DNA from: Lutibacter profundi
GTDB taxonomy: Bacteria; Bacteroidota; Bacteroidia; Flavobacteriales; Flavobacteriaceae
Reading direction: 5' to 3'
Length of the DNA stretch: 64,000 nt
Assembly: GCF_001543325.1 (NCBI RefSeq)
Contig: NZ_CP013355.1
Location: 496,001 to 560,000 of the forward strand
The notes beneath the pieces are model-generated. The model was not told where the DNA came from, did no database searches, and worked only from the letters and a program-made list of their open reading frames with translations. Each line of letters starts with the position of its first letter. Position 1 is the stretch's first letter. Made by a program: the position numbers and the translations under genes. Below are positions 36,859-46,077 of this stretch, piece by piece.

Positions 36859-38367
36859 TTATAAACTTTTTAGATATATAATTATAGCTTTTCGAATATC
36901 TTTTGCTATCGCTGTATCTTCATTTTGATAAATTTTAACAACATCTTTGTTTTCAGGTTTTAAAAACGGTATATCAAATCCTTTCAGCAAATAATCACTA
37001 AAGGCTACAGTATAAATTTTAGCATCAATAATTGCTTTGTTATTTACCAACCACTTTTTAGTTATTTTATCATAAGTTGCGTTATAGCGTTGTAAATAAG
37101 TGCCTTTTCCAGCTTTTAGCCTACCGTAATTTAATACTTTTTTTAGTAAACGTCCTTTTAATTCAACTTTCAATACTTCACCACCAAAGGGTAAAACTCT
37201 AAAAATATCTATGCCTGTAATATCTCCCTGTAGTTCATCATCTATTCTTATAGATCCACCATTTACCAATGCGCAATCAACCTTATTATCAAAACTATAA
37301 GCCATTGCTTTTGTAATTAGCAAGCCTAAATTTGTTTGCTTACTTCTAATAGGTGTATCTCTTCCATCTAATGGATTAATTGCTGAATAAATTACTTCAT
37401 TTGGATTAGGAAGAATTTCTTTAATTTTTTCATCGAGTAATACATTCCATTTCTGAACAATATTATCAACTTTTGTGTTTACTCCTATTTCTTTTGTAAT
37501 TGGTATTAACGCTGAATTTATTGTAGTTTCTTTTGTTTTAATATTGTAAGAAATTCGGTGTACATAAACCGTTTTAGCATTCGCATCAGCTTTTGTGATT
37601 TTAGAAGTTCCAACAGGAACAGACATATGCACATGTTCATGACCTCCCATAATTAATGGTACTTTAGGAAACATGTTTGCAAGCATTTTATCTTGCTCAA
37701 TAGTAACATGTGTAAGTCCGAAAACGATAGCTGTCTTTGGTTCTAAGGTATTGTATGCATATTTTGCTGATTCATAAAAATCACCATAGTCTACATAATC
37801 TTTCGGATTTGCATTTATTGTAGCGCTAAAAAAACCTATATTTATTGATTTCCCTTCTTTGTTTTTAATATTGAAAATAACTGTTTTAGGGAGTTCTTTA
37901 TAGATACTATCTTTAAAAATAGTAAAAGGTTTACTAGTTCCATCCTTAAATTTATGAACAGGATTTGTGGCAATCCACTGAAAGTTTGATTCATTTAAAC
38001 GCTGTTGAAATTCTTGTTCATTTAAATCAAATTCATGATTTCCTAAAGCAACTAAATCAAAATTCATAGCGTTCATAACTTCAATCATTTGCTTTCCTTT
38101 AATACGCTCTCCTTTGTATTTAATTGTTCCTAACAGAGATGGATTTAAAAAATCTCCTGCCATAAACATAAAAGTATTGGGATTCTCTTTTAATAAATTT
38201 TGATGTAATTTTTCAACTCTTGCCATTCCTCCTACTTTACCACCTTCTAAAGGTGCTATTTCATACACATCATTTAGTTGTAAAAAAGTAAATTCAACAA
38301 CATTATTTTCTTTTGAACAAGAAACCAATAAACTTAAACTTATTAAAATATAAAGTGCTTTTTTCAT
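36859..38367 (-). CDS. 5'-nucleotidase/UshA-family metallophosphatase lipoprotein
   Basis: 502 residues. A lipoprotein signal peptide ends in LLVSC (lipobox Cys17), so the protein is probably anchored on an outer-membrane or periplasmic face. The metallophosphoesterase domain has FTFLQLNDVYEIAP, MAGDFLNPS, ALGNHEFDLNEQEF, FGLTHV and MGGHEHVHM, which supply the two-metal ligands. The C-terminal 5'-nucleotidase domain has SAINPLDGRDTPIRSKQTNLG, ALVNGGSIRIDDELQG, and ITGIDIFRVLPFGGEVLKVEL. It would hydrolyse extracytoplasmic nucleotides or related phosphoesters. The exact substrate is unknown. Confidence 0.92.
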   Translation of the reverse strand: MKKALYILISLSLLVSCSKENNVVEFTFLQLNDVYEIAPLEGGKVGGMARVEKLHQNLLKENPNTFMFMAGDFLNPSLLGTIKYKGERIKGKQMIEVMNAMNFDLVALGNHEFDLNEQEFQQRLNESNFQWIATNPVHKFKDGTSKPFTIFKDSIYKELPKTVIFNIKNKEGKSINIGFFSATINANPKDYVDYGDFYESAKYAYNTLEPKTAIVFGLTHVTIEQDKMLANMFPKVPLIMGGHEHVHMSVPVGTSKITKADANAKTVYVHRISYNIKTKETTINSALIPITKEIGVNTKVDNIVQKWNVLLDEKIKEILPNPNEVIYSAINPLDGRDTPIRSKQTNLGLLITKAMAYSFDNKVDCALVNGGSIRIDDELQGDITGIDIFRVLPFGGEVLKVELKGRLLKKVLNYGRLKAGKGTYLQRYNATYDKITKKWLVNNKAIIDAKIYTVAFSDYLLKGFDIPFLKPENKDVVKIYQNEDTAIAKDIRKAIIIYLKSL

Positions 38368-38465
38368 ACTATTTTTTAAAGAAAAACAAAGTTATACTTA
38401 TTAATTTATTTAAAAAAAATGTAGGGAGAAAATTTTTTCTAAAATTTGAGCTTCTAAATTACTTG

Positions 38466-39152
38466 CTAGTAGTCAGGTATGTTTAAAAAATTAAGAATGA
38501 GATTGATAAGTTCTTCTCTATGCTCAGATCTAAACATATTTTGGGCATGGGATGCTCCTGAGAATATTTTTAGTTCTTTAGGCTTACTTGATTCGGTGTA
38601 TATTTTATTTACACGAGTAAAAAGACGTTCATTTTTAGAAACTACAAATAACTTTTTTATAGACTTACTTGTAATTCCATCACCACCTGCAGGTGCAAGT
38701 AGTATTACTTTATTTATAACTTTATCGGTTTTTGTATTTAGCGCATTTAAAACTGCTGCACCTCCCATACTTCCTCCTACAATTGCAATTTGATTAAAGC
38801 CTTTTTCTTTTAAAAAATTAATGGCTCCTAATATATCTAATGAGCGTTTATTGGTACTTCCTTTTTTACTTTTTCCATACCCCCTAAAGTCTATACAAAA
38901 AGACGAAACACCCTCTTTTTGTAATTTTTTAGCCATAAAATACCAACTTTCTTTATTGAAAATTGCTCCATGAGCAAAAATAACCACAAGCTTTTTATTT
39001 CCTTTGAAGAATGAAGCCTCAATAGTTCCTCCATCTTCAGTATGATAATTCACCAATTTAAAATGGGTAGTATCAACAACCTTTTTAGATTGTGCATTTA
39101 AGCTTCCTAAAAAAAGGAACAAAAACATAATGTGTACATATTTATTTTTCAT
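38466..39152 (-). CDS. Secreted alpha/beta hydrolase
   Basis: 228 residues with a signal peptide (about 1-20, ending LGSLNAQ). The alpha/beta-hydrolase core shows LVVIFAHGAIFNKESWYFMA (oxyanion HG), FCIDFRGYGKSKKG, the nucleophile elbow IVGGSMGGAAVLNAL (GGSMGG) and a late FSGASHAQNMF with the catalytic His. The acid residue is less clear. The 5' end of this gene and its upstream region are duplicated at 40408-40440. The substrate is unknown. Confidence 0.87.
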   Translation of the reverse strand: MKNKYVHIMFLFLFLGSLNAQSKKVVDTTHFKLVNYHTEDGGTIEASFFKGNKKLVVIFAHGAIFNKESWYFMAKKLQKEGVSSFCIDFRGYGKSKKGSTNKRSLDILGAINFLKEKGFNQIAIVGGSMGGAAVLNALNTKTDKVINKVILLAPAGGDGITSKSIKKLFVVSKNERLFTRVNKIYTESSKPKELKIFSGASHAQNMFRSEHREELINLILNFLNIPDY

Positions 39153-39537
39153 TTTGTGTTTATATTAAGTGTGCGATTATAAATAATGACAATATAAATG
39201 TAATAACTTTAAATAACGTTAAAAATCTTTAAAGCTTCATTGTAGGCGCTTTCAAAACTCATGGCATTAATTCCTGTAAAAGCCTTTTGCTGTTGGAAAT
39301 AAGAAAATAATTTTTCGGTTGGTATATTTCCCGTGAGTTCATCTTTAGCCTTAGGGCAACCACCATAACCTTTAATTGCACCATCAAATCTGCTACATCC
39401 TGCTTTAAACGCAGCATCAACTTTTTCAAACCAAGTTGATGGTGTAGAGCTACCTACTGTATCTGATAATAATAAAATGGTAATACCCATTTTTGATAGT
39501 TTATCAGTCCAATCAGATACAATTTCAACATTCCAAG
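39121..39537. repeat. Direct repeat copy A (hydrolase 5' end, spacer and mvaB 3' part)
   Basis: Near-identical to 40408-40916, same orientation. Differences are scattered substitutions, a 14-base gap near 39195 and a 78-base gap within the mvaB part (between tggtgt microhomologies). The match begins at aaaaacataatgtg and ends at attccaag. Confidence 0.93.
39209..39537 (-). pseudogene. mvaB C-terminal fragment (duplicate)
   Basis: A copy of the 3' part of the intact mvaB at 40507-41370. It reads in frame from FNVI at the stop back to ...NVEIVSDWTDKLSKMGITIL, then runs into unrelated sequence. Twenty-six residues (QIIDYLFSNL...GAHLHTT) are deleted in frame, which removes a metal-ligand His motif. 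It carries a few substitutions (for example GGCPKAKDELTGNIP). The fragment has no start region, and an internal ATG gives a 93-codon frame that is unlikely to be functional. Confidence 0.93.
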
Positions 39538-39538
39538 T

Positions 39539-39619
39539 TGGGTTAATATCGTAGTTGTAGTAATAGCAATTTTAAGTGTTGTTGCGTATTTTAAAAAGAA
39601 AAAATTTAAGCTTAATTAA
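39539..39619 (+). pseudogene. 3' fragment of an unknown membrane protein gene
   Basis: Directly at the end of repeat copy A, the plus strand reads VVVVIAILSVVAYFKKKKFK and LN-stop, a transmembrane helix with a basic tail, followed 17 bases later by a strong terminator. This is the expected look of the last 26 codons of a membrane protein gene cut at the repeat junction. The identification is structural only. Confidence 0.4.
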
Positions 39620-39636
39620 GTTTTAATTTATATTAA

Positions 39637-39677
39637 AAAGACTCTCAAATATTAGATCAGTTTTGAGAGTCTTTTTT
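39637..39677 (+). terminator. Strong rho-independent terminator
   Basis: aaagactctcaaa pairs with ttttgagagtcttt across an 11-base loop, followed by seven T; a run of A precedes it, so it could work in both directions. It appears to belong to the truncated membrane-protein gene just upstream. Confidence 0.85.
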
Positions 39678-39800
39678 TGAAAATTACAAATGGAATTTCC
39701 TATTACTATTAACAGCTAATACTAATTATTAAACTATTGATAATCAGTATAAATTAGCGTGAAAATTCTAAAATAATAATTAAATTAAATGATTTTTAAT

Positions 39801-39808
39801 TAAATTTG
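39801..39808 (+). promoter_or_regulatory. Candidate -7 box for the lipoprotein gene
   Basis: TAAATTTG, 28 bases before the ATG, matching TAnnTTTG. Confidence 0.5.
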
Positions 39809-39836
39809 AGTCATATAATCTTTAAAATTAATTATT

Positions 39837-40316
39837 ATGAAAATTGTTTTTTTACAAATTATGGTCGCCTTTACTATTGTTCTTTTACTAAATTCTTGTA
39901 GTAAAGACAAAAACAATGAATCTGATGAGCCTGTTTTGGTTGGTATGGATGGAAACCCTAGATTTAATTTACAATTTACAAATCCCGACAATGTTGATTT
40001 AGATTTGTATGTTAAAACTCCTAGCGGAGCCATCATTTCTTATTCAAGTCCACAGGCAGATGGTGGCACATTGGATGTTGACTGTTTATGCTCGGATTGT
40101 CCTCAAGGGCCTACTGAAAATATTTATTGGACAAATGGTAGCGCTCCATCTGGAACCTATGAATATTGGGTTAATTATTATGACTATTGTGAATCTGAAG
40201 GTGCTCAGTCTAGCTTTACATTAAGAGTAATTCAAAATGGAGTTGTAAAAGGCACAAAAACTGGAACGATGAGTGTTGTTGATAGCGATACTGAACATTG
40301 GACTTTTGTACAATAA
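39837..40316 (+). CDS. Small lipoprotein with a DUF2135-like beta domain
   Basis: 159 residues. The signal peptide ends in LLNSC (Cys21), followed by a Lys/Asp/Asn-rich linker typical of surface lipoproteins. FNLQFTNPDNVDLDLYVKTPSGAII resembles the DUF2135 (YfaP) motif NxxxVDLDLxVxxPxG, and NIYWTNGSAPSGTYEYWVNYYDYC with SFTLRVIQNG completes a beta-sandwich-like domain. The CLCSDCPQG segment adds three cysteines close together. It is the only plus-strand gene in a minus-strand neighbourhood, has its own promoter box and terminator, and is bracketed by the direct repeats, so it was probably brought in. Confidence 0.8.
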   Translation: MKIVFLQIMVAFTIVLLLNSCSKDKNNESDEPVLVGMDGNPRFNLQFTNPDNVDLDLYVKTPSGAIISYSSPQADGGTLDVDCLCSDCPQGPTENIYWTNGSAPSGTYEYWVNYYDYCESEGAQSSFTLRVIQNGVVKGTKTGTMSVVDSDTEHWTFVQ

Positions 40317-40329
40317 GAAAATTTAATTA

Positions 40330-40369
40330 AAAAAGCTGCTTAAAAATAAATCTAGGTAGCTTTTTTTTT
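40330..40369 (+). terminator. Rho-independent terminator of the lipoprotein gene
   Basis: aaaaagctgctta pairs with taggtagcttttt (two G-T wobbles) and is followed by T residues. Confidence 0.8.
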
Positions 40370-40407
40370 ATAACATCAGAATCATTAAGTTTTAAAAATT
40401 TGTAAAG

Positions 40408-40916
40408 AAAAACATAATGTGTACATATTTATTTTTCATTTTGTGTTTATATTAAGTGTGCGATTATAAATAATGACAATATATGCTATTAAAAAATGTA
40501 ATAACTTTAAATAACGTTAAAAATCTTTAAAGCCTCATTGTAGGCGCTTTCAAAACTCATAGCATTAATTCCTGTAAAAGCCTTTTGCTGTTGGAAATAA
40601 GAAAATAATTTTTCGGTTGGCATATTTCCCGTGAGTTCATCTTTAGCCATAGGGCAACCACCATAACCTTTAATTGCACCATCAAATCTGCTACATCCTG
40701 CTTTAAACGCAGCATCAACTTTTTCAAACCAAGTTGATGGTGTTGTATGTAAATGGGCTCCAAACTCTATATTTGGATAAGCTGGAATTAAATTTGAAAA
40801 CAAATAGTCAATAATTTGTGGTGTAGAGCTACCTACTGTATCTGATAATGATAAAATGGTAATACCCATTTTTGATAGTTTATCAGTCCAATCAGATACA
40901 ATTTCAACATTCCAAG
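40408..40916. repeat. Direct repeat copy B (hydrolase 5' remnant, spacer and mvaB 3' part)
   Basis: Same orientation as 39121-39537. The right part is the 3' half of the intact mvaB. The left 33 bases are the first codons of the hydrolase gene, cut off here. The two copies enclose an 870-base segment with the lipoprotein gene. Confidence 0.93.
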
Positions 40917-41370
40917 GGTCACCATAAGGATTTCCAAAGCCCATAGATAAGTAAGCTACAACTTCTTTATTGGTTTTAACTGAGATATTTAAAAGTTTAT
41001 CTAAAATTGCTATCGATTGCGCTATTGTTTTACCAGTATTACGCATTTGAAAATTTTCTGAAATAGAAAAAGGGTATCCTAAATAATTTATTTCTTCAAA
41101 TTGCGAAGCATCTTCACCACCTCTAACGTTTGCAACAATTGCCAATAATTTGCTCTCTGTATTACTTAAATCTAATTTGGTAAGTACCTCTGCCGTATCA
41201 CGCATTTGAGGAATGGCTTTTGGAGAAACAAAACTTCCAAAATCAATAGTATCAAAACCAACTCTCAATAACGCATTAATGTATTGAACCTTGGCTTCAG
41301 TAGGTATAAAATGTGATTTTATACCTTGCATAGCATCTCTTGGACATTCTATAATTTTCACACTTTGCAT
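40507..41370 (-). CDS. mvaB: Hydroxymethylglutaryl-CoA lyase
   Basis: 287-residue HMG-CoA lyase-type enzyme, which splits HMG-CoA into acetyl-CoA and acetoacetate at the end of leucine breakdown. It shows IIECPRDAMQGIKSHFIPTEAK (in place of the usual ECPRDGxQ), FGSFVSPKAIPQM, YLSMGFGNPYGDPW, LSDTVGSSTP, the metal-binding FGAHLHTTPSTW, and the glycine-rich loop GGCPMAKDELTGNMPTE with the catalytic Cys. A truncated duplicate of its 3' part lies at 39209-39537. Confidence 0.92.
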   Translation of the reverse strand: MQSVKIIECPRDAMQGIKSHFIPTEAKVQYINALLRVGFDTIDFGSFVSPKAIPQMRDTAEVLTKLDLSNTESKLLAIVANVRGGEDASQFEEINYLGYPFSISENFQMRNTGKTIAQSIAILDKLLNISVKTNKEVVAYLSMGFGNPYGDPWNVEIVSDWTDKLSKMGITILSLSDTVGSSTPQIIDYLFSNLIPAYPNIEFGAHLHTTPSTWFEKVDAAFKAGCSRFDGAIKGYGGCPMAKDELTGNMPTEKLFSYFQQQKAFTGINAMSFESAYNEALKIFNVI

Positions 41371-41394
41371 CTATGGTCAAATATACAAAACCAA

Positions 41395-42012
41395 TTAAGA
41401 CAATACTATAAAAATAGCAATTGCAACAAAGATTAAAATTTTAAACCATTTTAGCTTTGTATTAAAAGTTGGATGATTTTTTAAATAGGAAGCAAAATAG
41501 CCTGACAGAAAAGAAACCATTGAAAAAATTAATAAAGCTTGAAACATAAATAAGATTCCTAATACATAAAATTGAATTACTGTATTTTGTGTAGTACTGT
41601 ATAAAAATCCTGGAAAAAAGGCTAAAAAGAAGATAGAAACTTTAGGGTTTAAAACGTTCATTATAAAACCTTGCTTATACAAATTTCTTAAATTTTTCTT
41701 TTTTACTTCTGAATCTAAAAAAATTTCATCTGCAGATTTATAGGTTTGAAATGCTAAATATATTAAGTAAAAAGCGCCAAACAATTTGATTGTAAAATAT
41801 AAATTTTCAGATTGTTTTAGTATTGCTGAAACCCCAAAAGCAACTAAAGATGTGTGAATTAGAATTCCTGACACAAGACCAAGTGCAGTAACTATTCCAT
41901 ATTTTTTTCCATTAGTAATACTTTGAACTAATACATAAATAATATCTGGCCCAGGCATTATTGTCAACAGCATTGAAGCTCCAATAAATGATATAAGGAT
42001 TTCGTAATTCAA
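41395..42012 (-). CDS. LysE/RhtB family amino-acid exporter
   Basis: 205 residues with five or six transmembrane helices. The family signature MPGPDIIYVLVQSITNGKKYGIVTALGLVSG lies near the N-terminus, followed by FGAFYLIYLAFQTYKS and FIMNVLNPKVSIFFLAFFPGF (the conserved NPK segment). It acts in the inner membrane as a probable exporter of amino acids or homoserine-like compounds. It starts one base after the stop of pyrD, so the two are likely co-transcribed. Confidence 0.92.
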   Translation of the reverse strand: MNYEILISFIGASMLLTIMPGPDIIYVLVQSITNGKKYGIVTALGLVSGILIHTSLVAFGVSAILKQSENLYFTIKLFGAFYLIYLAFQTYKSADEIFLDSEVKKKNLRNLYKQGFIMNVLNPKVSIFFLAFFPGFLYSTTQNTVIQFYVLGILFMFQALLIFSMVSFLSGYFASYLKNHPTFNTKLKWFKILIFVAIAIFIVLS

Positions 42013-42013
42013 A

Positions 42014-43069
42014 TCAATTTTTTATTTCTTTAAGCATTTCACGTTTAAGAATAGCCTTGTTAATTTGTTTAATTAAAACTGGACCTTCGTAAATAAAACC
42101 TGTGAAAATTTGAATTAAATCGGCTCCTGCATTTAATTTCTCTAATGCATCTTCCGCTGAATGAATTCCACCTACTCCAATTATAGGGAATGCTTTATTT
42201 GACTTTTTAGCTAAATATTTAATAACTTCCGTACTTCTATCGTTAATAGGTTTTCCGCTCAATCCTCCATTTCCTATTTTTTCTAATTCCCTTTCTGAAA
42301 TTTTTAATCCTTCTCTATGCACCGATGTATTTGAAGCTATAACACCATCAATTTTGGTTTTTATAACCACTGCAATAATTTCATCCAATTGAATTTTATT
42401 TAAATCTGGTGCAATTTTTAATAAAATTGGTTTTTGCTGCTGAAACTTTTTATTTTCTTCCTGAATAGCTGTAATAAGTTCAATTAAATAATCCTTATCA
42501 TTTAATTTAGCATGACTATTTACGTTTGGACAGCTAATATTCAATACAAAATAGTCTACATAAGGGTGTAATTCTTGAAAACACGTTAAGTAATCTTCTG
42601 TATAATTAGTAGGTAAAGTAGTTGTATTTTTGCCAATATTCCCACCAATTATTATTTTTCCTTTGTTCTTTTTTAAATTTTTAACAGCTGCGAAAACGCC
42701 TTTATTATTAAATCCCATTCGGTTTACAATAGCCTTATCCGCTTTCAGCCTAAACAATCTCTTTTTAGGGTTTCCTTCTTGTAATTTTGGAGTTACTGTA
42801 CCAATTTCAATAAATCCAAAACCAAAATTTGCGAATTCATTATATAAAATTGCATTTTTGTCAAACCCTGCTGCTAACCCTACAGGGTTTTTAAATGTTA
42901 AACCAAATAAATTTCTCTCTAGCCTTTTATCTTCAACGGTATATATTTTTCTTATAAAAAATGAAATTCCCGGAATTTTAAAAAGGTTTTTTATAAGAAC
43001 AAAAGTAAAATGATGAACTTTTTCAGGATCAAATAAAAAAAATAACGGACGAATAATTCGTTTATACAT
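42014..43069 (-). CDS. pyrD: Dihydroorotate dehydrogenase (quinone), class 2
   Basis: 351 residues. Membrane-associated enzyme of pyrimidine synthesis, oxidising dihydroorotate to orotate with quinone. The N-terminal helical quinone tunnel ([22 protein letters not shown]) marks class 2. The FMN barrel has [48 protein letters not shown] (the class 2 base is Ser, present here), [11 protein letters not shown] and [33 protein letters not shown]. Standard length. Confidence 0.96.
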   Translation of the reverse strand: MYKRIIRPLFFLFDPEKVHHFTFVLIKNLFKIPGISFFIRKIYTVEDKRLERNLFGLTFKNPVGLAAGFDKNAILYNEFANFGFGFIEIGTVTPKLQEGNPKKRLFRLKADKAIVNRMGFNNKGVFAAVKNLKKNKGKIIIGGNIGKNTTTLPTNYTEDYLTCFQELHPYVDYFVLNISCPNVNSHAKLNDKDYLIELITAIQEENKKFQQQKPILLKIAPDLNKIQLDEIIAVVIKTKIDGVIASNTSVHREGLKISERELEKIGNGGLSGKPINDRSTEVIKYLAKKSNKAFPIIGVGGIHSAEDALEKLNAGADLIQIFTGFIYEGPVLIKQINKAILKREMLKEIKN

Positions 43070-43206
43070 TGAATTTAATTTCTGTAAAAATAAAAAATAC
43101 TTTCATCTAAAAACAATACTTATAGTATAAACCTTTTAAAATACCAATTATTTTTTTGTGTAGGTATTAATTATAGAGTTATTGACACTTACATTTCCTA
43201 TATGTT

Positions 43207-43450
43207 TTACTCTCTAATTTGCATATACGATTTAGGGTGCAAACAAGCTGGACAACTTCTAATGCTCTTTTACTTTCATAAACATATCCACAATTAATAC
43301 ATTTCCTCCAAACTTTTTCATCTTTTATAAATACGTTGTCTTCCGAAATATTTTGAAGTAATTTTAAATATATCCTTTCATGTTCAGCCTCAACGCTGGC
43401 AATTATTCTATGGGCGATTAATGACCTATTAACTATTATTTCTGAAAAAC
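43207..43450 (-). pseudogene. Rubrerythrin-like C-terminal remnant
   Basis: Minus-strand reading gives HRIIASVEAEHERIYLKLLQ (end of the ferritin-like diiron domain), then KVWRKCINCGYVYESKRALE. After a one- or two-base shift it continues as CPACLHPKSYMQIRE and a stop. The CxxCG...CPAC pattern is a rubredoxin-like iron site. The N-terminal half is missing: the frame runs straight into the 3' end of pheT. One frameshift and a truncation make it a dead gene. Confidence 0.82.
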
Positions 43451-43453
43451 TTT

Positions 43454-45880
43454 TTAGCGTAAAGTAGCACCTATATTTTTTTCAAATGTAAGTTGTAGCT
43501 TTTGCATTATTTTGTCTATCTGCTTATCGTTTAATGTTTTATTATTATCTTGAATTAAAAAGCTAACAGCATATGATTTTTTCCCTTTTTCTAAGTTATC
43601 ACCTTCATAAACATCAAATAAATCAACTTCTTTTAAAAAGTTTTTTTCAGCCTGAAAAGCCAAGTTATAAATCTCATCAAAAGTTACTTTTTCATCTACT
43701 AATAAAGCAAAATCTCTCTTAACTGCTTGAAATTTTGATAATTCTGAAACTTTCACCTTCGATTTACCTCCAATTTTTAATATATTTTCCCAATTAAAAT
43801 CTGCAAATAAAACTTCTTGTTTTATATCAAATTCTTTTAAAATAGAAAATTTAACAACCCCTAAATCTACTAATTTAGTTTTGCCCAAACTCAATGTAAT
43901 TCCTTCTGAAAAGACATCATTTTTAGTTAGTGTTGTTTTTGTTTTTTGAATACCCAAGCGTTGTAACAACGCTGAAACAACACCTTTGAGATAGAAAAAA
44001 TCTGATTTTTTCTGAGTTATATTCCAACCATTCTTTGTTCTTTTACCAGTTATAAAAAGTGTTAAGTGTTTTTGCTCATTGTAACCACTTTCAAAGTGGT
44101 GATATGTTTTGCCAAATTCAAAGAATTTTAATGAGTTATTTTTTCTGTTAATATTGTAAATAACAGACTCTAACCCACTGAATAATAACGACTGACGCAT
44201 TACACCTAAATCACTACTTAAAGGATTCAGCATAACTACATTGTGTTCTTCTTTTAGCATTTCACTTAACGAAATATAATCTGATTTTGTTAAAGAATTA
44301 GCCATAGTTTCATTAAACCCTTGAGAAATTAATTGCGTAGCAACAATATTTTCAATCTTCACATTATTAAAATCAGAAAAAGAAATAGAGGTATTTAACT
44401 TGTGTGAAAACTCTACATTATTGTAGCCATACACGCGCAATATTTCTTCAATTACATCGGCTTCTCTAGTAACATCTACTCTGTAAGAAGGGACTGTTAA
44501 TCCTATACCACCATCTGTAACACTATTAAATTTAATATCTAATGATGCTAAAATATTTTTCACTGTTTCTCTTGGTATTTTTGCTCCAATTAACCGATCC
44601 ATTTTTTCATAAGATAAAAATACTTGGTGATCTTCAATTTTAGTAGGATATAAATCTACAATCTCTGAAGATACTTTACCTCCTGCAACCTCTAAAATTA
44701 AGTTTGTAGCACGTTTTAAAGCGTATTTGGCAATATTTGGATCAATTCCTCTTTCAAATCTAAAAGAGGCATCTGTATTTAAAGCATGCCTTTTTGCTGT
44801 TTTTCGGATTGTAACTGGGTTAAAGTAGGCACTTTCTAAAAAAATTGAGGCAGTATTATTTGTAACTCCAGAATCAATCCCTCCAAAAACACCTGCAATA
44901 CATAAAGGTTCTTCATTTCCGTTACAAATCATTAAATCTTCTTCATGTAACAAACGTTCAACTCCATCAAGAGTTGTGAATTTAGTCCCGTTTGACAGTG
45001 TTTTTACAATTATTTTATTTCCTTTTACCTTAGAAGCATCAAAAGCATGTAAAGGTTGTCCTAATTCATGCAATACATAGTTAGTTACATCAACTACATT
45101 ATTTATAGGTGTTAAACCTATTGCTTTCAATTTGGTTTGAAGCCACTTTGGAGAGTCTTTAACCGTTAAATCTGAGATTGTAATTCCAACATAACGAGGT
45201 GCTTTATCTATATTTTCAACTTCAACATCAAATTTTAATGTTCTGTCATCTACTCTAAAATCACTTACTGAAGGGGAAATTAACTCTAAAGCAATTTCTT
45301 TATGCAATAACCCAGCTCTTAAATCTCGAGCCACACCAAAATGACTCATAGCATCGGCACGGTTTGGAGTTAGCCCAATTTCAAAAACTTCATCAGATTC
45401 TATATTAAATACTTCTGCAGCTTTTGTTCCTGCTTCAATAGCATCATCTAGCACTAAAATTCCTTCATGGCTACTTCCTAATCCAAGTTCATCTTCAGCG
45501 CAAATCATTCCTAAACTTTCTTCGCCTCGTATTTTTCCTTTCTTAATTTTAAATCCTTTTCCCTTTGCATCATATAAAGTAGAACCAATGGTAACTACGG
45601 GTACTGTTTGCCCGGCAGCTACATTAGGAGCTCCACAAACAATTTGTACAGGTTCTCCGTTACCTAAATCTACCGTTGTAACTTTTAATCTATCTGCATT
45701 TGGGTGTTGATTACAAGTTAATATTTTACCTATAACAACACCTTCTAAACTTCCTTTAATAGATTCTACAGTTTCAATCCCTTCAACCTCAAGTCCTAAA
45801 TCGGTTAACAATTCACCTGTTTTTTCTGCTTCCCAATCAACTTTTAAAAATTGTTTTAACCAATTGTATGATATTTTCAT
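43454..45880 (-). CDS. pheT: Phenylalanyl-tRNA synthetase beta subunit
   Basis: 808 residues, the bacterial full-length form. Domains in order: B1/B6 and EMAP-like tRNA-binding region (KILTCNQHPNADRLKVTTVDLG, residues about 52-73), B3/4 editing domain (NRADAMSHFGVARDL onward), B5 domain (VFLSYEKMDRLIGAKIPRE), catalytic-like core, and the C-terminal FDX-ACB anticodon domain (ELSKFQAVKRDFALLVDEKV). It forms the alpha2beta2 enzyme with PheS, which is not in this window. A TATCTTTG box lies upstream. The stop is followed immediately by the rubrerythrin remnant. Confidence 0.97.
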   Translation of the reverse strand: MKISYNWLKQFLKVDWEAEKTGELLTDLGLEVEGIETVESIKGSLEGVVIGKILTCNQHPNADRLKVTTVDLGNGEPVQIVCGAPNVAAGQTVPVVTIGSTLYDAKGKGFKIKKGKIRGEESLGMICAEDELGLGSSHEGILVLDDAIEAGTKAAEVFNIESDEVFEIGLTPNRADAMSHFGVARDLRAGLLHKEIALELISPSVSDFRVDDRTLKFDVEVENIDKAPRYVGITISDLTVKDSPKWLQTKLKAIGLTPINNVVDVTNYVLHELGQPLHAFDASKVKGNKIIVKTLSNGTKFTTLDGVERLLHEEDLMICNGNEEPLCIAGVFGGIDSGVTNNTASIFLESAYFNPVTIRKTAKRHALNTDASFRFERGIDPNIAKYALKRATNLILEVAGGKVSSEIVDLYPTKIEDHQVFLSYEKMDRLIGAKIPRETVKNILASLDIKFNSVTDGGIGLTVPSYRVDVTREADVIEEILRVYGYNNVEFSHKLNTSISFSDFNNVKIENIVATQLISQGFNETMANSLTKSDYISLSEMLKEEHNVVMLNPLSSDLGVMRQSLLFSGLESVIYNINRKNNSLKFFEFGKTYHHFESGYNEQKHLTLFITGKRTKNGWNITQKKSDFFYLKGVVSALLQRLGIQKTKTTLTKNDVFSEGITLSLGKTKLVDLGVVKFSILKEFDIKQEVLFADFNWENILKIGGKSKVKVSELSKFQAVKRDFALLVDEKVTFDEIYNLAFQAEKNFLKEVDLFDVYEGDNLEKGKKSYAVSFLIQDNNKTLNDKQIDKIMQKLQLTFEKNIGATLR

Positions 45881-45903
45881 CCTTTATGCTTTTTTTCGAT
45901 TTG

Positions 45904-45911
45904 CAAAGATA
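45904..45911 (-). promoter_or_regulatory. Candidate -7 box for pheT
   Basis: Reads TATCTTTG on the minus strand, 23 bases before the start codon; a full TAnnTTTG match. Confidence 0.5.
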
Positions 45912-46077
45912 AAAAATAGAATTAAGTTGTTGAATTGTTTGGTCGTTTATTTACTATTAAAGATTTTATGTATTTCTAAAATAGTAAATTGTTGTTTGTT
46001 ATTTCAAATTTTAATGGTGCAATTTGCAATTGTTATTACCAACGCAGTGAAGTAATCTTATGAATTGGAACTGCTAT

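Noticed and set aside
45864-46055. 63-codon plus-strand frame between pheT and recG
   Set aside because: It overlaps the pheT start and promoter box in antisense and has no recognisable features.
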